DNA of 42,204 nt from Ophiocordyceps camponoti-saundersi (nom. inval.). Its lineage: Eukaryota; Ascomycota; Sordariomycetes; Hypocreales; Ophiocordycipitaceae. A program made the translations under genes and the position numbers. Shown here piece by piece: positions 22,929 to 33,990 of this stretch (position 1 is its first letter; each line of letters begins with the position of its first letter). The stretch is taken from positions 1 to 42,204 of the forward strand of contig PDHQ01000293.1 of NCBI GenBank assembly GCA_003339415.1, in the 5' to 3' direction. The notes under the pieces were generated by a model. That model did not search any database. It had not been told where the DNA came from and was given only the letters and a program-made list of their open reading frames with translations.

Positions 22929-23190
22929 TATATTATATATACGTATATAGGAAAATACCTCCCTTATATATACCTAGAAAGTAGGTATTAATATTATTAA
23001 TAAAGGCTAAAAACTAAAAAAGGAAACGGTTATTATAAAATAGTTATAAGTATATATCTAAGTAGGGGGATCGGGGCGTTATATTCCGTACTCGCTACTT
23101 TAAAAAAAGATATAGGTCCTAACTATATTTTCAGATAAGACTTAAGATATTATATTATTTCTATATACTTCTACTCGTATTCTTATAATA
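22929..23190 (+). repeat. Family B LTR-like repeat, copy 2 (shortened)
   Basis: A preceding TAGGGGG and TATATTATATATACG start mirror copy 1. It shares GAAAATACCTCCCTTATATA, GGCTAAAAACTAAAAAAGG and AGATAAGACTTAAGATATTA. The end seems cut, with the Copia LTR starting about 95 bp further on. Copies 1 and 2 bracket a family C relic and may be the two LTRs of one short element. Confidence 0.6.
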
Positions 23191-23285
23191 TAATATACCT
23201 ATATTAGTAAAATATATAATAGTATATACCCCTCTATAAACTTACTTCGTCTATTAGTAATAGCTAGTATATACCGTAATACTCT

Positions 23286-23785
23286 ACTTTTAACGATATT
23301 TTATAAAAATATAATTATCGTTAGTTTTTACCGTATCGTAAAGGTAAAAAGTTAGATATAAAAAACTAGGCGTAGGAAGCTATAGAAGGTAGAGATAAAT
23401 AAAGTAATAATACTCTCTTCCTCGTAAAGAACGGTAAGTTATATAATAACCTAGCCGGAAAAGATATAAAAGGCCTTCTCTTTTCCTAAACCCTCCCCTC
23501 TTATTTTCTTCCCTTCTTCTCTTCGCCTCTCCTTCTCTTCCTCTTCTCTTTTAGTAAGGTAGGTAGCGGCGATAATAACGATAATAACTAAGGTATATTA
23601 TAATAATATCTACGATAGCCGCGGCGGCGACCTTAATTAATAACCCTGCTAACTTAGTTATCTTATATAGTCGTTTTTTTTTTTTTTTTTTATTTTTTAT
23701 ATATCGCTTAAGAAGCGTTATACCCTTTATTCNNNNNNNNNAGGGTTAGTAGGAATAGAAGGAGATAAGAACGTCCGGTGTTAAG
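23286..23785 (+). repeat. 5' LTR of Copia retrotransposon
   Basis: The segment from ACTTTTAACGATATTTTAT (23286) matches 26674 onward along some 480 bp. Shared marks are GGCGTAGGAAGCTATA, CTCTCTTCCTCGTAAA, a pyrimidine-rich stretch of CCCTCCCCTCTT type, GCGGCGACCTT and AATAACCCT. Homology resumes after the Ns, so the LTR extends to roughly 23785. A pyrimidine-rich region in mid-LTR and an AT-rich end are intact. Exact TG...CA termini are no longer visible. Confidence 0.85.
23733..23741. other. Run of nine N inside the 5' LTR
   Basis: Nine unknown bases. Aligned with the 3' LTR, flanks TACCCTTTATTC and AGGGTTAGTAGG correspond to TACCCTCTATCG and AGGCTTACTAAG, which are separated there by about 17 bases. 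So the gap is probably a few bases too short rather than a large hidden sequence. It does not explain the missing gag region unless the assembly joined two elements here. Confidence 0.9.
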
Positions 23786-23801
23786 GAAAAAAAAAAAAAG
23801 C

Positions 23802-24214
23802 CCTCTTAAAAGGGTTATAAAGGCACTCGATCTGCCCTATAAATATAATATTAGCTAGCTATACGCCTAGGGCTATACGGTATATATAACGAAGCCGAAG
23901 GAAAAGATCGTAAGATTAAAAAAGATAGCTCCCCGCGCTTAGAAGGGTTATCTCGTTAGTATCGAAGGTTTATATAGCTATATTTTTAAAATATAGCTTC
24001 CTAAATAAGAGACCGTTATTCGGGCATAAGATATACGCTTTATTAATTATGCCGGGGCCCCTACTATTAAAGAAGACCTATTAGTTAAATTTAGGGCTTA
24101 TTTAGAAGAAAAAAAGGTTAAAGTTATCGATTTTAAGCCGATTTCTCTTCCCTTTAGAAAGAAGGGGCAGGAATAACGTTCCCATAGCTAGAATAGCGGT
24201 ATTAGCATTTTATA
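23802..24214 (+). pseudogene. Copia polyprotein relic: integrase C-terminal region
   Basis: One plus frame, with few stops, reads LYA*GYTVYIT, then KPKEKIVRLKK, APRA*KGYLV and later FKI*LP and DIRFINYAGA. This is the conserved stretch after the Copia integrase core (F/W-G-C, then DPRA..G.LVGY, then RDVRF). Stops sit where Trp or Gln are expected. After it comes an open linker (PTIKEDLLVKFRAYLEEKK) up to TAA at 24174. The integrase zinc finger and DDE core, the protease and gag are all missing: the coding frame begins within about 20 bp of the LTR end. Established: the order gag-PR-IN-RT-RH of Ty1/Copia. Inferred: an internal deletion. Confidence 0.85.
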
Positions 24215-24639
24215 GCCCTCTTCTATACTAAATAATAAGTAATAACCGAAGAAATATTTAACTACTATAGCCGGATTATTAAATTTATCGCGCGTTAAAG
24301 AGGAATTTATAAGGCTATTAAAAGAGCGATTTAAAACGCCCGAGAGAGACCCTTTATACTTTCCCTTACTAAACGCCACGCCTAATCGAGGCAATAAGGC
24401 ACCGCGCTCGATTTCTAAAGAAAATACCTAAAAGTCTTCTATCGATTAAAGAAGCTAAAGAGGCATAATTACTACCTATATCTATAAGCCTTCCTAGCTC
24501 TTAGATTAATTATAATAATTATAATAATCCTAACAAATTAGCTAGTACCTTATAGCTTTAATAAACTAATCTAATACCTAATAAATAACCCTCTTAATAT
24601 ATACGCGAGGTATCGATACTTTCTTCTACCTTAACCGAT

Positions 24640-26433
24640 ATATAACGCTATAAGCGCTATTTATCTAAGGAGATCTAAGGCACTAAACTTATAAGAAGAT
24701 TAAAGAGGCTTATATAGGCCGATCTAGCTACTAAAAGTATTATTAAGACGGCTACGCCGCACGTTACCTTCGCCGATAAAAACGAATATATTAGTAAGGC
24801 GCTTATAATAATTCTCTTAGCCTTAGCTACGGAAACCTTTATAAGCTATACCCCTAGTAATTATTATATTACGAAAAAACTCCCTAACTTCGATAAACGA
24901 TAAGTGCCCGCGATAAATAAAAAACTTAATAAACTATACTAAAAGAGCGCTTAGGAGCTTATACCGAAGCCTTATAATATAAAAACCTTTCCTAAGCGTT
25001 AGGTATATATAGAGAAGCTTATTAAAGGCGCAGATCTAATAGCGAAAGCCCGCTAGGTTATCCGCGGAGATCGTAATCTTATAAATTAGCTAGTTAAAAA
25101 CCTCTATACTATAGTAGCGTATTAATTATCCGTTCGTATCTTCCTTACGCTTATCGCTATATAAGACCTTAAATAAGCTAAGTTTAATATCGTAAATACT
25201 TTTATTAATACTAAACTTAATAAAGATATCTTCGTCGAATAGCCTTATAGCTTTAAGGATAAATTAGGCCGCGTTTGCCGCCTAAAAAGGGCCTTTTATA
25301 GCTATTAAGCCTCGCCGCGCTAGTAGTTCGAGCGTGCAGCTAAAAATCTAGCTAGTTACGGATTTAAATAACTCGACTCTAAGTTACGTCTTTATCGCTA
25401 CGCTAATAGTAGCCTCCTTATTTTTTATATAGACGATATCCTCCTTATAGCACCGATATAAGTATAGATTAATAATAAGGCCGTAATTCTTAATAAATTA
25501 TATAAGGTTAAATACTTTAGAGAGCTTTAGGAATTCCTTAGCCTTAAGTTTAATCGTAATCGTTAAGCCCGCACTATTCGAATATATTAAACCTCCTTTA
25601 CCCGTAAGATTCTTAAGCTATTCGATACCGATAATTTAAAGCTTACGAAAACGCTATAGCTAATAAAGTATATAATTCCTTATAACTAGAAAAAGGCTAA
25701 GATCGCGATAAAGGCTACGATATAGTAGAAACGAATAAGCAGCTTTAATTAGCTAGCCCTAAGCATAAGGCCCGATATTACGTATAGCGTGAAGAAGCTA
25801 TCGGAGGCAAATTCCTATATAACTTACGCTTATCTAGCTACGATAAAGCACCTTTTCTACTATTTACGCAGCACGCTGTCTTTTAGTATTACGCTTAGAG
25901 GAGCGGCCTATAGTAAGGACCTTTAGCTACGCGTCTATTCCGATATATCGTTCGCGGATAATTAGGTAACCCGCGCCTTAATAGCCGGGTTTATTATCTT
26001 CCTCGCTAGTAGCCTTATCGCGTGGCGCTTAAAGTATTAGATTATTATTATAATAAGTAATATAGAGGCCGAATTTATAGCCCTTACGCCCGCTAGGCTT
26101 ATAATAATCTAGCTCTCTAATATTATTCGAAATACCGGCTATAAATAAAAGAGGCCTCTTATAATATTTACTAATAGTTAAAACGCGAGGTTAGCTATAA
26201 TTAACCTACTTAATAAGGCACGCACGAGGCATATTAACCTACGATATAAATAAATTATCTAAAAGTATTAGATAGGCTTCTTTAATTTATAATAGATAGG
26301 TATAGAAGATATAATCGCAGATAGCCTAATAAAAGGTTTATAGGCGAATAAGTATTAGTAGTTCGTACGCTAGCTAAATTTAGCTATGCTAAAAAATAGG
26401 GACAGCTCTAATAGCCTAAATACTAAGAAATAA
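24640..26433 (+). pseudogene. Copia polyprotein relic: reverse transcriptase and RNase H
   Basis: One uninterrupted frame, no indel, runs through both domains. RT begins near 24900 with NFDKR*VPAINKKLNKLY, then FPKR*VYIEKLIKGADLI and KAR*VIRGD (25050), DIFVE*PYSFKDKLGRVCRL (25225), and the catalytic YIDDILL at about 25426, where the usual YVDD lost Val through GTA to ATA. RNase H follows: VYSDISFADN (25930), then AWRLKY*, then IEAEFIAL (26064), and RHINLRYK near 26228. Stops (TAG, TAA) fit lost Trp and Gln codons. It ends about 26431-26433 after an ATG spared in a GCA/TGC context. Between 24214 and 24640 the frame changes once. The element is inactive. It reads left to right, as do its LTRs. 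Confidence 0.93.
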
Positions 26434-26673
26434 TATTACGATAGTTATTCTTTAGCTTACCTAGCCTTAGGGGCGGTATTATATAATATACCTTATAGTC
26501 TAAGCTATAACTTACTTAAGGCTTAAGCCTAGTTAGGTCCGTATATTAGCTATATTAGATTAGTATAAGAGGGGCATTATTAGCTTACTTAATAAGAGTA
26601 TAATATAGCTAAATATCTAAATAGCTTATATACCTTAATAGTTAGCAGCGGTAATTATATACTAAGGTACTTA

Positions 26674-27190
26674 ACTTTTAACGATATTTTATAAAAATAT
26701 AATTATTATTAATCTTTACTATATCGTAAAGGCGAAAAGTTAGATATAAAAGACCGGGCGTAGGAAGCTATAAGAGGCAGAGATAAATAAAGTAATAATG
26801 CTCTCTTCCTCGTAAAAAATAGTAGGTTATATAACGGGCTATCCGGAAAAGATATAAAAGGCCCTCTTTTTTCCTAAACCCTCCCCTCTTCTCTTCTTCC
26901 CTTTTTCTCCTCTCCTCCCCTCCTCTTCTTCTTCTCTTTAGGTAAGGCGAGGAGCGATAACGACGACGATAATAACCGAGGTAAGTAATAACGTTATCTA
27001 CGATATACGCAGCGGCGACCTTTATTAATAACCCTACTAACTTAGTTTTTTTATATAGTTATTTTTTTTTATTTTTTAATAAGTTCTTACGTTTCGTATA
27101 ATAATTTTATACTTACCCTCTATCGTACGATATCCCCTAATAAGGCTTACTAAGAATAGAAAGTAATAAAAATATCTAATATTAGAGAAA
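26674..27190 (+). repeat. 3' LTR of Copia retrotransposon
   Basis: The segment is collinear with the 5' LTR, starting at ACTTTTAACGATATTTTAT and ending near ATCTAATATTAGAG, where the 5' copy has GTCCGGTGTTAAGG. The 5' and 3' LTRs differ mostly by transitions, plus slippage in the T-run and in the pyrimidine tract. Mutation load is similar in both. The exact 3' terminus and target-site duplication could not be fixed by eye. Confidence 0.85.
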
Positions 27191-27322
27191 AACTCTTTTA
27201 ACTATTTGCCCTTATAGTAAGTAAAAATAATAATATATACTAAATAAGAGGAGATATTAATATATAGTACGAAAGATAAGGAGAAGCGCCTAGCGGCGCT
27301 CCCTAATAATAATATCTAAGTA

Positions 27323-27595
27323 AGGTTTTTAAATATAATATTATACCGAGATATTATAAAGCGCGTGCTACGATAGCGCGGACGCTTATTAGTATATTTA
27401 ATAGCGAGCTACGCCCCGATATCGTTAAGCTTATATAATATTTACCGGAAAAACTCTAGCCCTTTTAAAGAATACTTCTCGTTTAAGTTTAGTAGGTACG
27501 CGATATATATATTTTATTCGTAAGGAGCGCGGTATTATATAATTATAATTACGGCGGCGGCTACGAATTTAGTTATAAATATAATTATAGTTACT
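27323..27595 (+). pseudogene. Short coding-like segment, function unknown
   Basis: The plus frame has only two internal stops (TAG 27374, TAA 27521) in 91 codons, with a stop-free run of 48 codons between them. It ends at TAG 27596. Composition is plausible (YRDIIKRVLR, then GRLLVYLIASYAPIS, then FKEYFSFKFSRY). No family is recognised. It lies right after the Copia 3' LTR and may be an older gene fragment into which the element inserted. Confidence 0.35.
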
Positions 27596-27599
27596 TAGA

Positions 27600-28480
27600 A
27601 TAAAGATAATAATAATATTAAACTTAAGGTTATAAATTATATAAAGTAAGTTAAGATTATTATAGTTATCTTAAGTATAATATAAGTATTAAGAGATATA
27701 TATAAATATATATAGTTAACTTAGTACTTTTAAAGTTAGTCGAGGATAAGGATAACTAAAAAATATTAGAAAGGAGGAAAATAAAAATTTGCTTTTATAT
27801 AATATAAATAATATACGCTAAGTATAGATATAAGTAAGAAATATAAAAAAATAATTATTATATAGCGATAATTAGAATAATATTATAGGGGTTATTAGAG
27901 AGTATAATAAGGTTATAATAATAAAAGGCTATAGTAAGCTTAAGTAAGCGTCTCTAATTCCGATTAAGGAGAAGGGTAAGGAGACGTAGCTATAACGGTT
28001 ATAATAAGAAATATATATAGAGATATTTAGCGCGCTTATTTCTTACGAATAATATTACTATATAAAGAAGCATGCCGAAAAATTACTTAATAATATATAT
28101 ATAAATATAATATATATTTTAAACTTTAAAGTCTAAATATATATATATATTTAAAAGTGTAGGGAGTGCGTTTTAAAATAGTAAATATATATTAAGATTA
28201 AGGGTAAGATATATTACGATCTTATTATTAGAAGTTAATATTATAAAAATATTTATATATTATATAATATATATATATATATATATAAGATAGTAAGGAT
28301 ATATACCTTAAAGTAGTAAAATAATTATACTTAATTTAACTTTAAGATAATAATAGTCGAAAAAGGGGGAGGAAAGGGGAGGGGGCAGTTTATAGTAGTT
28401 TACGCCCGTAGCCTTACTAATCGTGCCTTCGATAATATAATATTATACGTATATAAAAGTAAGTTAGTCCCTAAGGTAAG
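27600..28480. other. AT-rich interval, nothing assigned
   Basis: Nearly pure A/T with long alternating TA runs (for example 28270-28290) and a G-rich patch, GGGGGAGGAAAGGGGAGGGG, near 28365. I see no coding-like frame and no repeat shared with the rest of the window. Confidence 0.5.
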
Positions 28481-28491
28481 GGTGGCCTAGG

Positions 28492-28558
28492 TAGCTTAGT
28501 AGGTATATTAGGTATAATAAGTATAAACTAAGTAAGATAAGTATAAAATATAGTAAAA

Positions 28559-28600
<42 letters not shown>

Positions 28601-28629
28601 AAATAAAAAAAAAAAAAAAAAAAAAAAAA
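28492..28629 (+). mobile_element. Possible SINE: Pol III A box with poly-A tail
   Basis: TAGCTTAGTAGG (28492-28503) matches the tRNA-type Pol III A box TRGCNNAGYNNGG at every position. About 60 bp later comes an uninterrupted run of 35 A (28561-28595), then TATAAAAAT and a further A-run to 28629. An A-box head plus poly-A tail is the design of a tRNA-derived SINE. Against it: I find no B box at the expected distance, the D-stem does not pair, and there is no clear target duplication. The A-run may equally be simple microsatellite growth. Confidence 0.35.
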
Positions 28630-28771
28630 GTAAGAATAAAGGAAAATAAAGGTATATACTATTATATAACTATATAGATAATAATATAACGGCGTAGAAT
28701 AAAAAAACCTATTAAGTATAAATTTCGCGTTATTATTTTTTTTTTTCTTCTCTATTTTCTCGTAAAATTTA

Positions 28772-31288
28772 GTGCGAGAATTATTTAATAGAGACGCTAA
28801 CTACTAACTAAGAAAGAAAATAAAGGAGAATTCGATATTAGAACTAAAAATATTAGCAGCTATACTATAAGCGATAAACTTCTTCGGGGGGGTAACGCTA
28901 AAGGCTAGATTCTTACCTCTTATTTTAGGATATTTAATAAGTATATAATTAGATTTATTAAGTATAAGTAGTATTCTTAAGAAGGTAGAGAAAACGATTT
29001 CTACGTTATTATAATTCGAGCAGCTAAGCTAATTTAAGCTATAGCTATAGTAGCTAGATTAATATAAGCTATTATTAAATATATACGAGGAAAAGGAGGT
29101 TAGAATATTAAATAGAGTAAAACTATTTACCGATATCGTAAACTAGCAAATATACTATACGGACCTATTCGAGTTTCTAAAAGACGCTAAGCGGCAAAAC
29201 TAATACTTATTATTTAGCTTATAGGTATTAATAAGGATTCTATAAAAAGGGCTTATAAATATTATATATCTTATAGATAACGCGCTAGAAATAATAGCTA
29301 AGTATAGTAATAAGCACGATAATAAGATATTTTAAGGAAAAGTAAGATTCTCTACTTATAGCCTTAAAAAGCGGCTCGGCGAGCATAAGCTTATTAGCGG
29401 ACTAGTTAACTTTAGAGCGAAATTAAATAATAGGGGATATTATTAAGGTAGTTTTTTATAGGACTAAGGAACGCAAATACTTATACTATTTAACCTATAA
29501 AAGGAGGGGAGGGAGGAAAGGGTAAAATATACGGTAAGGGTATAGAAAGAGATCTTATACTTATAAGGAAAAGGAGTAGCGTTTAACTACGTTATTATAT
29601 TATATATAAAATAAAAGGAAAAATAGGAATACGGCTACTTTTCGATAATAATACTCTAATACTAGAGTAAGGGATTTATTAGATATAAGCTAGACCGCGT
29701 TACCGAAATCGCCGGTATTAATATTTTAAGGATAGTATAGTACGGAGAGGTAAGATAGTTAATACCTAAGCTAAGACTCCTTATACGAGATTAAGTTATA
29801 CCGGAGGCGGGAGAGAAGCCGATATATACGAGCATAATCGATATAGTTATATTAAGCTTATATAAGATAGTAGCTAATAAACTTAGTATTATAAGTTTAG
29901 AGAGATAGGGGGATATAAAATACCTTTTTAAAGCTAAAAGATAAAGAACGGATAAGGGTTACGATAAGAGTAAGGGACTAATAATAATAAAAAAAATATG
30001 CTTATTTTATATACCGCCCTCGTGCTAAGTATTTAAAATAAATAGACTATTTATATATATATAAATAAAAGGCGATAAAGTAGGACTAGGTAACTACTAA
30101 AAACTAAATAAAGGAAGCGAAATAATATAAAGCGAAGAATATAATATAGATATATAATAAAAGGAGATAGATAATACGGGAAAAGATACCGGAGGAATAA
30201 TATCTCTTATAGCTAGCTTTATAAATAAGGTTCTTATAAGTTTAGTAAGAAGCGAAGATAAGGTAAGAGGAAATAAGGAGGTCCGGCACTATTTTTAAGC
30301 TAATATTTCCCTTTTTTTATAAGGAGGAGCGGAAAAGGAAAGCGTCGAAGGAGAGAGAGAGGGGATAGTAGTAAGTATATCTTATAAAGGAGGAGTGTAA
30401 AATACCGTGCTAGGGGATATAGTAGAGAGGACGGGAGAGCTAAATATATCGGAAATATTAGGTATACGAGATAAGCGTAACGAAAATCTAAAGGAAATAA
30501 AAAAAAAAAGGGAGCGGAAAGAAAAGGACGCGCGGAATAATAAGATAGAGGAGAAAAAAAGAGGTAATAGTTCGAGTAAGATAGTACTAACGGGGAGCAT
30601 AATAAAAGATATAAAAGATACGCGTAAAGCTATACCGTAGAGGAGAGATTCGTAATAGGCTAATAAAGCTAAAAACGAAACCTACGCTATATTATTAATA
30701 GTAGGTCTATAAAAGCAAAAAAGGAGGCTAGCTTACTATATTATAAAAACTAAAAGGAAGAGGAAAAGCACGAAAACTAAGAGGAAGAGGAAAAAGGTAC
30801 TTAGTTTAGAATAACTAAGATAACGCGAAGTAAAGGCTATAAATATAGAGGAAAATATAAATAAGGAAAAGGCGGTAAAGGTAGCAAATAAGATATCGGA
30901 ATTTAGGGTATTAGGAATTAGGATATATACGAATTATAAAGACTAGATAAAGAAATACCGTATAGAAGGAAAAGGTATTTTAAGACTCGGCGAGGCTAGA
31001 TTAAGTATAGTAAAAAGCGGAAGGAAGATTTATATAGAGAATAAGTATAGGCGGGATACGGTGCCGGAGTATATAAAAATAAGTATATTCGTCTCGGCCT
31101 AATTACTAGGTCTAATAGTAGGTAATATATAGAGGCAGATTAATATCGCGGTTAAAAAGTATTTAAGATAAGGGCTACTAAAGAGAAAGGGTAAAGCGGG
31201 GACGAGAGAGGAGTATAAAATAATAAGAGATAAGAAAAGGTAAAATATAAGGAATACTAAGTTAAGTAATAAGGGGATATCGAGTTAG
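28772..31288 (+). pseudogene. Long eroded gene (about 838 codons), one frame, function unknown
   Basis: A single plus frame can be followed for 2.5 kb with no frameshift. Codon positions at 28772, 29162, 29702, 30407, 31049 and 31280 are all in register. It is broken only by TAA/TAG, about one per 18 codons, with a stop-free stretch of 77 codons at 30407-30637. ATG is absent. The N-terminal part is Leu/Gln-rich and helix-like (around 29020-29090); the middle has mixed residues (SLKKRLGEHKLISGLVNFR, LDRVTEIAGINILRI). The C-terminal third is strongly basic and Lys/Glu-rich (RKSTKTKRKRKK at 30767-30805; GKGILRLGEARLS near 30970; a basic end). A nuclear or nucleic-acid-binding role would suit the basic clusters, but no domain is recognised. 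Purine bias supports plus-strand coding. The minus ORF at 30382-30600 is a shadow. Confidence 0.6.
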
Positions 31289-31289
31289 T

Positions 31290-31856
31290 AAAGATAACTA
31301 TAAGGGAAGCGTGCTAAGTAATATAAAAAAAATATTTAGTTTTAATCTAGCGAGAGTAAGTATTTATAAGAGAGGGGGAGAGAGAGAAAAGATATTTTTT
31401 TTTCTTACGGATTTATTAAATAATATATAATTCCTATCTACTCTTACTACTATCGCTCCGTTAAAAGGAGAAATATCGTTATTTTATATATAGAGAATTA
31501 CTATCTAGCTCGTACCCGCGTAAGCGAAAGTAAATAAACCTAAACCTTTATATCCCCCCTAGTAAAGTAATAAAACTTATACCTCCTTACCCTCTCGATT
31601 ATCCTTAGTTAAGTTATAAGATAATAAAACTTAGACTTTCCTATCCTCTAATTCTTCCTTAATAAAGTTATAGAGAGTTCTATATTTATATATTTAGAAA
31701 TATAATAGTAGATTATAGGCGACTATAAAAGGGTCTTTAATTTTTACTATTTTATTATTATTAGTTAGTATAAATTATTACTTTACGATATAAGCGGGGT
31801 AATTATATATTTAATACGCTCCGTAAGCGCTTAAACTTGCTTAATAAAGTCGTAGA
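31290..31856. other. Interval downstream of the long relic
   Basis: AT-rich DNA with a purine-to-pyrimidine switch. A GAGAGGGGGAGAGAGAG tract sits near 31370, followed by more T/C-rich sequence. Nothing coding is supported. Confidence 0.45.
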
Positions 31857-32060
31857 CTTCTGCTTTAATCGTAGGAAGCGTATTATAAACCTATTTTATT
31901 TAGTTTATAATATAGATAAGATAACGCCTTACGTATACGTATTAAGTATACTTAATATAAATAACTTCTGCTTAAACTATAGTAAGCGTATAGATAAACT
32001 ATTATATCTAATCTATAATATAGATAAAATAATAGCGGAGGTCCGCGGATTAAGCACGTA
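31857..32060 (+). repeat. 108-bp tandem duplication within a 74-codon open frame
   Basis: CTTCTGCTTTAATCGTAGG (31857) is echoed by CTTCTGCTTAAACTATAG (31965), an exact 108-bp or 36-codon period. Both copies go on to GAAGCGTAT/TAAGCGTAT-type and ATAATATAGATAA sequence. The surrounding plus frame is open from 31837 to 32061, starting only with a TTG. The doubled module reads FCFNRRKR..NLFYLVYNIDKI versus FCLNYSKR..KLLYLIYNIDKI. The preserved frame suggests a repeat-containing protein remnant, of unknown family. Confidence 0.6.
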
Positions 32061-32061
32061 A

Positions 32062-32890
32062 CTTATTAAAGATTTATTTTCGAAAATTAATAATTTAAAA
32101 AGATATATTTTAATATTTTTTTTTATATATTCTTTATAACGGAGTAATACTAGCGGAATAAGATACCTTTTCGAAATAGAACTTATAAGTAATAATAAGA
32201 GAAAGGGGGGGGGGGGCGAGGGGAGGGGGGGTTTATATATTAAGAAACGGAGACGTAAATCTATTATAACTTAGCTAAACGAGTAAATAAAAAGATAGTA
32301 TAGTAAACTAACGACGTTATTATATAAATAGTAAAGAAAGACCGATAAAACGAAACCTAGAAGAATAGCGTTTATTTCGTATTTTCTAAGGCGTAGTAAT
32401 ATTATAAGGCTATAAATAGCTATTTAAATAGAGAAGAAAATAAGATTAGGATAGATTAAAGTTAGCTAATAAAAGCGTTTATATATTACGATAAATTAAA
32501 TAAAATAAGACGGATAAAGCTAAGGAAAAAAAGTAAAATAGGGTAATGAAACTATTAGTTAGATTAAATCGTAAATAATATAATAGTCTAAAATTAGTAA
32601 TTAATCGCTATACTTAATAGTAATAAAAAGGCAGGGGAGGGTAGTTTAATAAATACTTAAGATCTTATAAGGCGATAATTAATATAAATACTTAAATAGA
32701 TAAGAGGTATACTATAATAATATAAAGTTTTTTAAAAGAGTATAATACCTCTCTTTTATTTACCTATATATAATCGTGCCTTTGCGATTATAGCCTTATC
32801 TTAGAGTATCCTTATTATAAAGACCGATTTGCTTAGTAGGACTTATTTTCCGGACAGGTAAATCGATAAGATTTAAGGTTTAATAGTTAT
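32062..32890. other. AT-rich interval with a G-rich patch
   Basis: No coding run is supported. At 32205-32231 twelve G are followed by CGAGGGGAGGGGGGG, a possible G-quadruplex former and slippage site. The rest is RIP-eroded sequence. Confidence 0.45.
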
Positions 32891-32989
32891 ATAAAGCCTT
32901 AATATTAAAGGATTTTTTTTCTTCTCTTCTTCTACGTATTAAATAAAGATACCTAAATAGTTAGAAAGGTAAATAAGTAATATAAAAGG

Positions 32990-33520
32990 TTATATAGGAA
33001 AGCTCGTTACTAATCGCACTTAGTACCGTTATAACTACTAAGCGTATCCGTAATAATATATATATAAAGCTTTAGCTAAATCTTAAAAATATAAATAATT
33101 ACGCTCCTTTTTAGGGGCGGATATATATCGCGCGAGCGCCCTTTCGAAGTAAAGGGTTAAGATATAGCTAATAAAAAAGCGCGGCGAATCGGCAAGGCAG
33201 GAATAAGGTAATCTTTAAAAGTAAATCTTCGATCTTATCTTCTTAACGATATATTAAGTAATAATATCGTCGCTTTTTATTCGTATAGTAACGATATAGG
33301 TAAGATATAAGAAAAGTATAGTCTTATTAGCTTATAGAGAGTAAGGAGTAGCCTTTATTATACTAAAAGAAGAGGGCGTATTATAAAAAGGCAGCCGTGC
33401 GGCGAGTAAAAGTTAAGAGAGTTAGTCCTAAAATACAAAAAAATAAATTATCCGTAATCGACTAATAAACGAATTATTTATAGAGATAAGAAAAATATAA
33501 TATAAGGCGATAATAAGATC
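32990..33520 (+). pseudogene. Family D eroded gene, copy 1
   Basis: This is the first of three tandem copies. Shared marks with copies 2 and 3 are ATAGGAAAG at the start, CTACTAAGCGTAT, a central GCGGATATATATCGCG and a later TAGTCTTATTAGCTTATAG. It differs from copies 2 and 3 more than they differ from each other. Coding reading is poorer than in copy 2, but the stretch around 33320-33420 (SLISL, then LYYTKRRGRI) matches copy 3. Downstream, at 33600-33990, is a purine-rich tail also shared by the family. Confidence 0.45.
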
Positions 33521-33599
33521 TATAGCCTTTTTTTTTTTCCTTTTAGGAAAAATAAATATAAGTAAAAGAAAACGTAAAGAGAATATAAAATATTAAATA

Positions 33600-33990
33600 A
33601 GGTAAAAGATATAAAATAGAAAGAAAAGAAAATAAAATACCTAGCTTATTTATAGAAAAGATAAAATATAAGGAGGAAAAGATAGTAGAAAAGAGAAAAA
33701 CGTAATATATACCGATATAGGGGCGTTCGTTAGTGCGAGTATATATACGTATATTAGTAAATATATTAAGGAAAGGAAAAGAAGGAGAGAGAGAAAGAAT
33801 AAATAGGGGGAAGTAAGATAGAGCTAGGAAAAAATACCCGTTTACTTATATAATTACCGTAAGTAAGAGAATAATAGGTGCGCGAAAGGATAAGGAGAAT
33901 AGCAAGGGAGCGAGGAGAGTAGCGGGGGGGAGAGAGGGCGAGAGGGCGAGAGAGAAAACGAGGCTAAGCTATTAGATTTTTTTTTTTCGG
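33600..33990 (+). repeat. Family D purine-rich tail, copy 1
   Basis: After the coding relic comes an A/G-rich tail with TACCTAGCTTATTTATAGAA, CGTATATTAGTAAATATAT, GGAGAGAGAGAAAG and CCCGTTTACTTATATAATT, then GAGAGGGCGAGAGGGCGAGA. The same order of marks follows copies 2 and 3 and recurs at the right end of the window (41650-42060). Confidence 0.6.

Noticed and set aside
24188..24394. 68-codon minus-strand ORF
   Set aside because: It is antisense within the Copia body, between the integrase and RT parts of the plus-strand polyprotein relic.
28485..28560. tRNA gene
   Set aside because: The A box is present, but no B box, acceptor pairing or D-stem pairing could be drawn.
30382..30600. 72-codon minus-strand ORF rich in Ser, Phe, Leu
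   Set aside because: It is the antisense of the Lys/Glu-rich part of the plus-strand relic at 28772-31288, which explains its composition.
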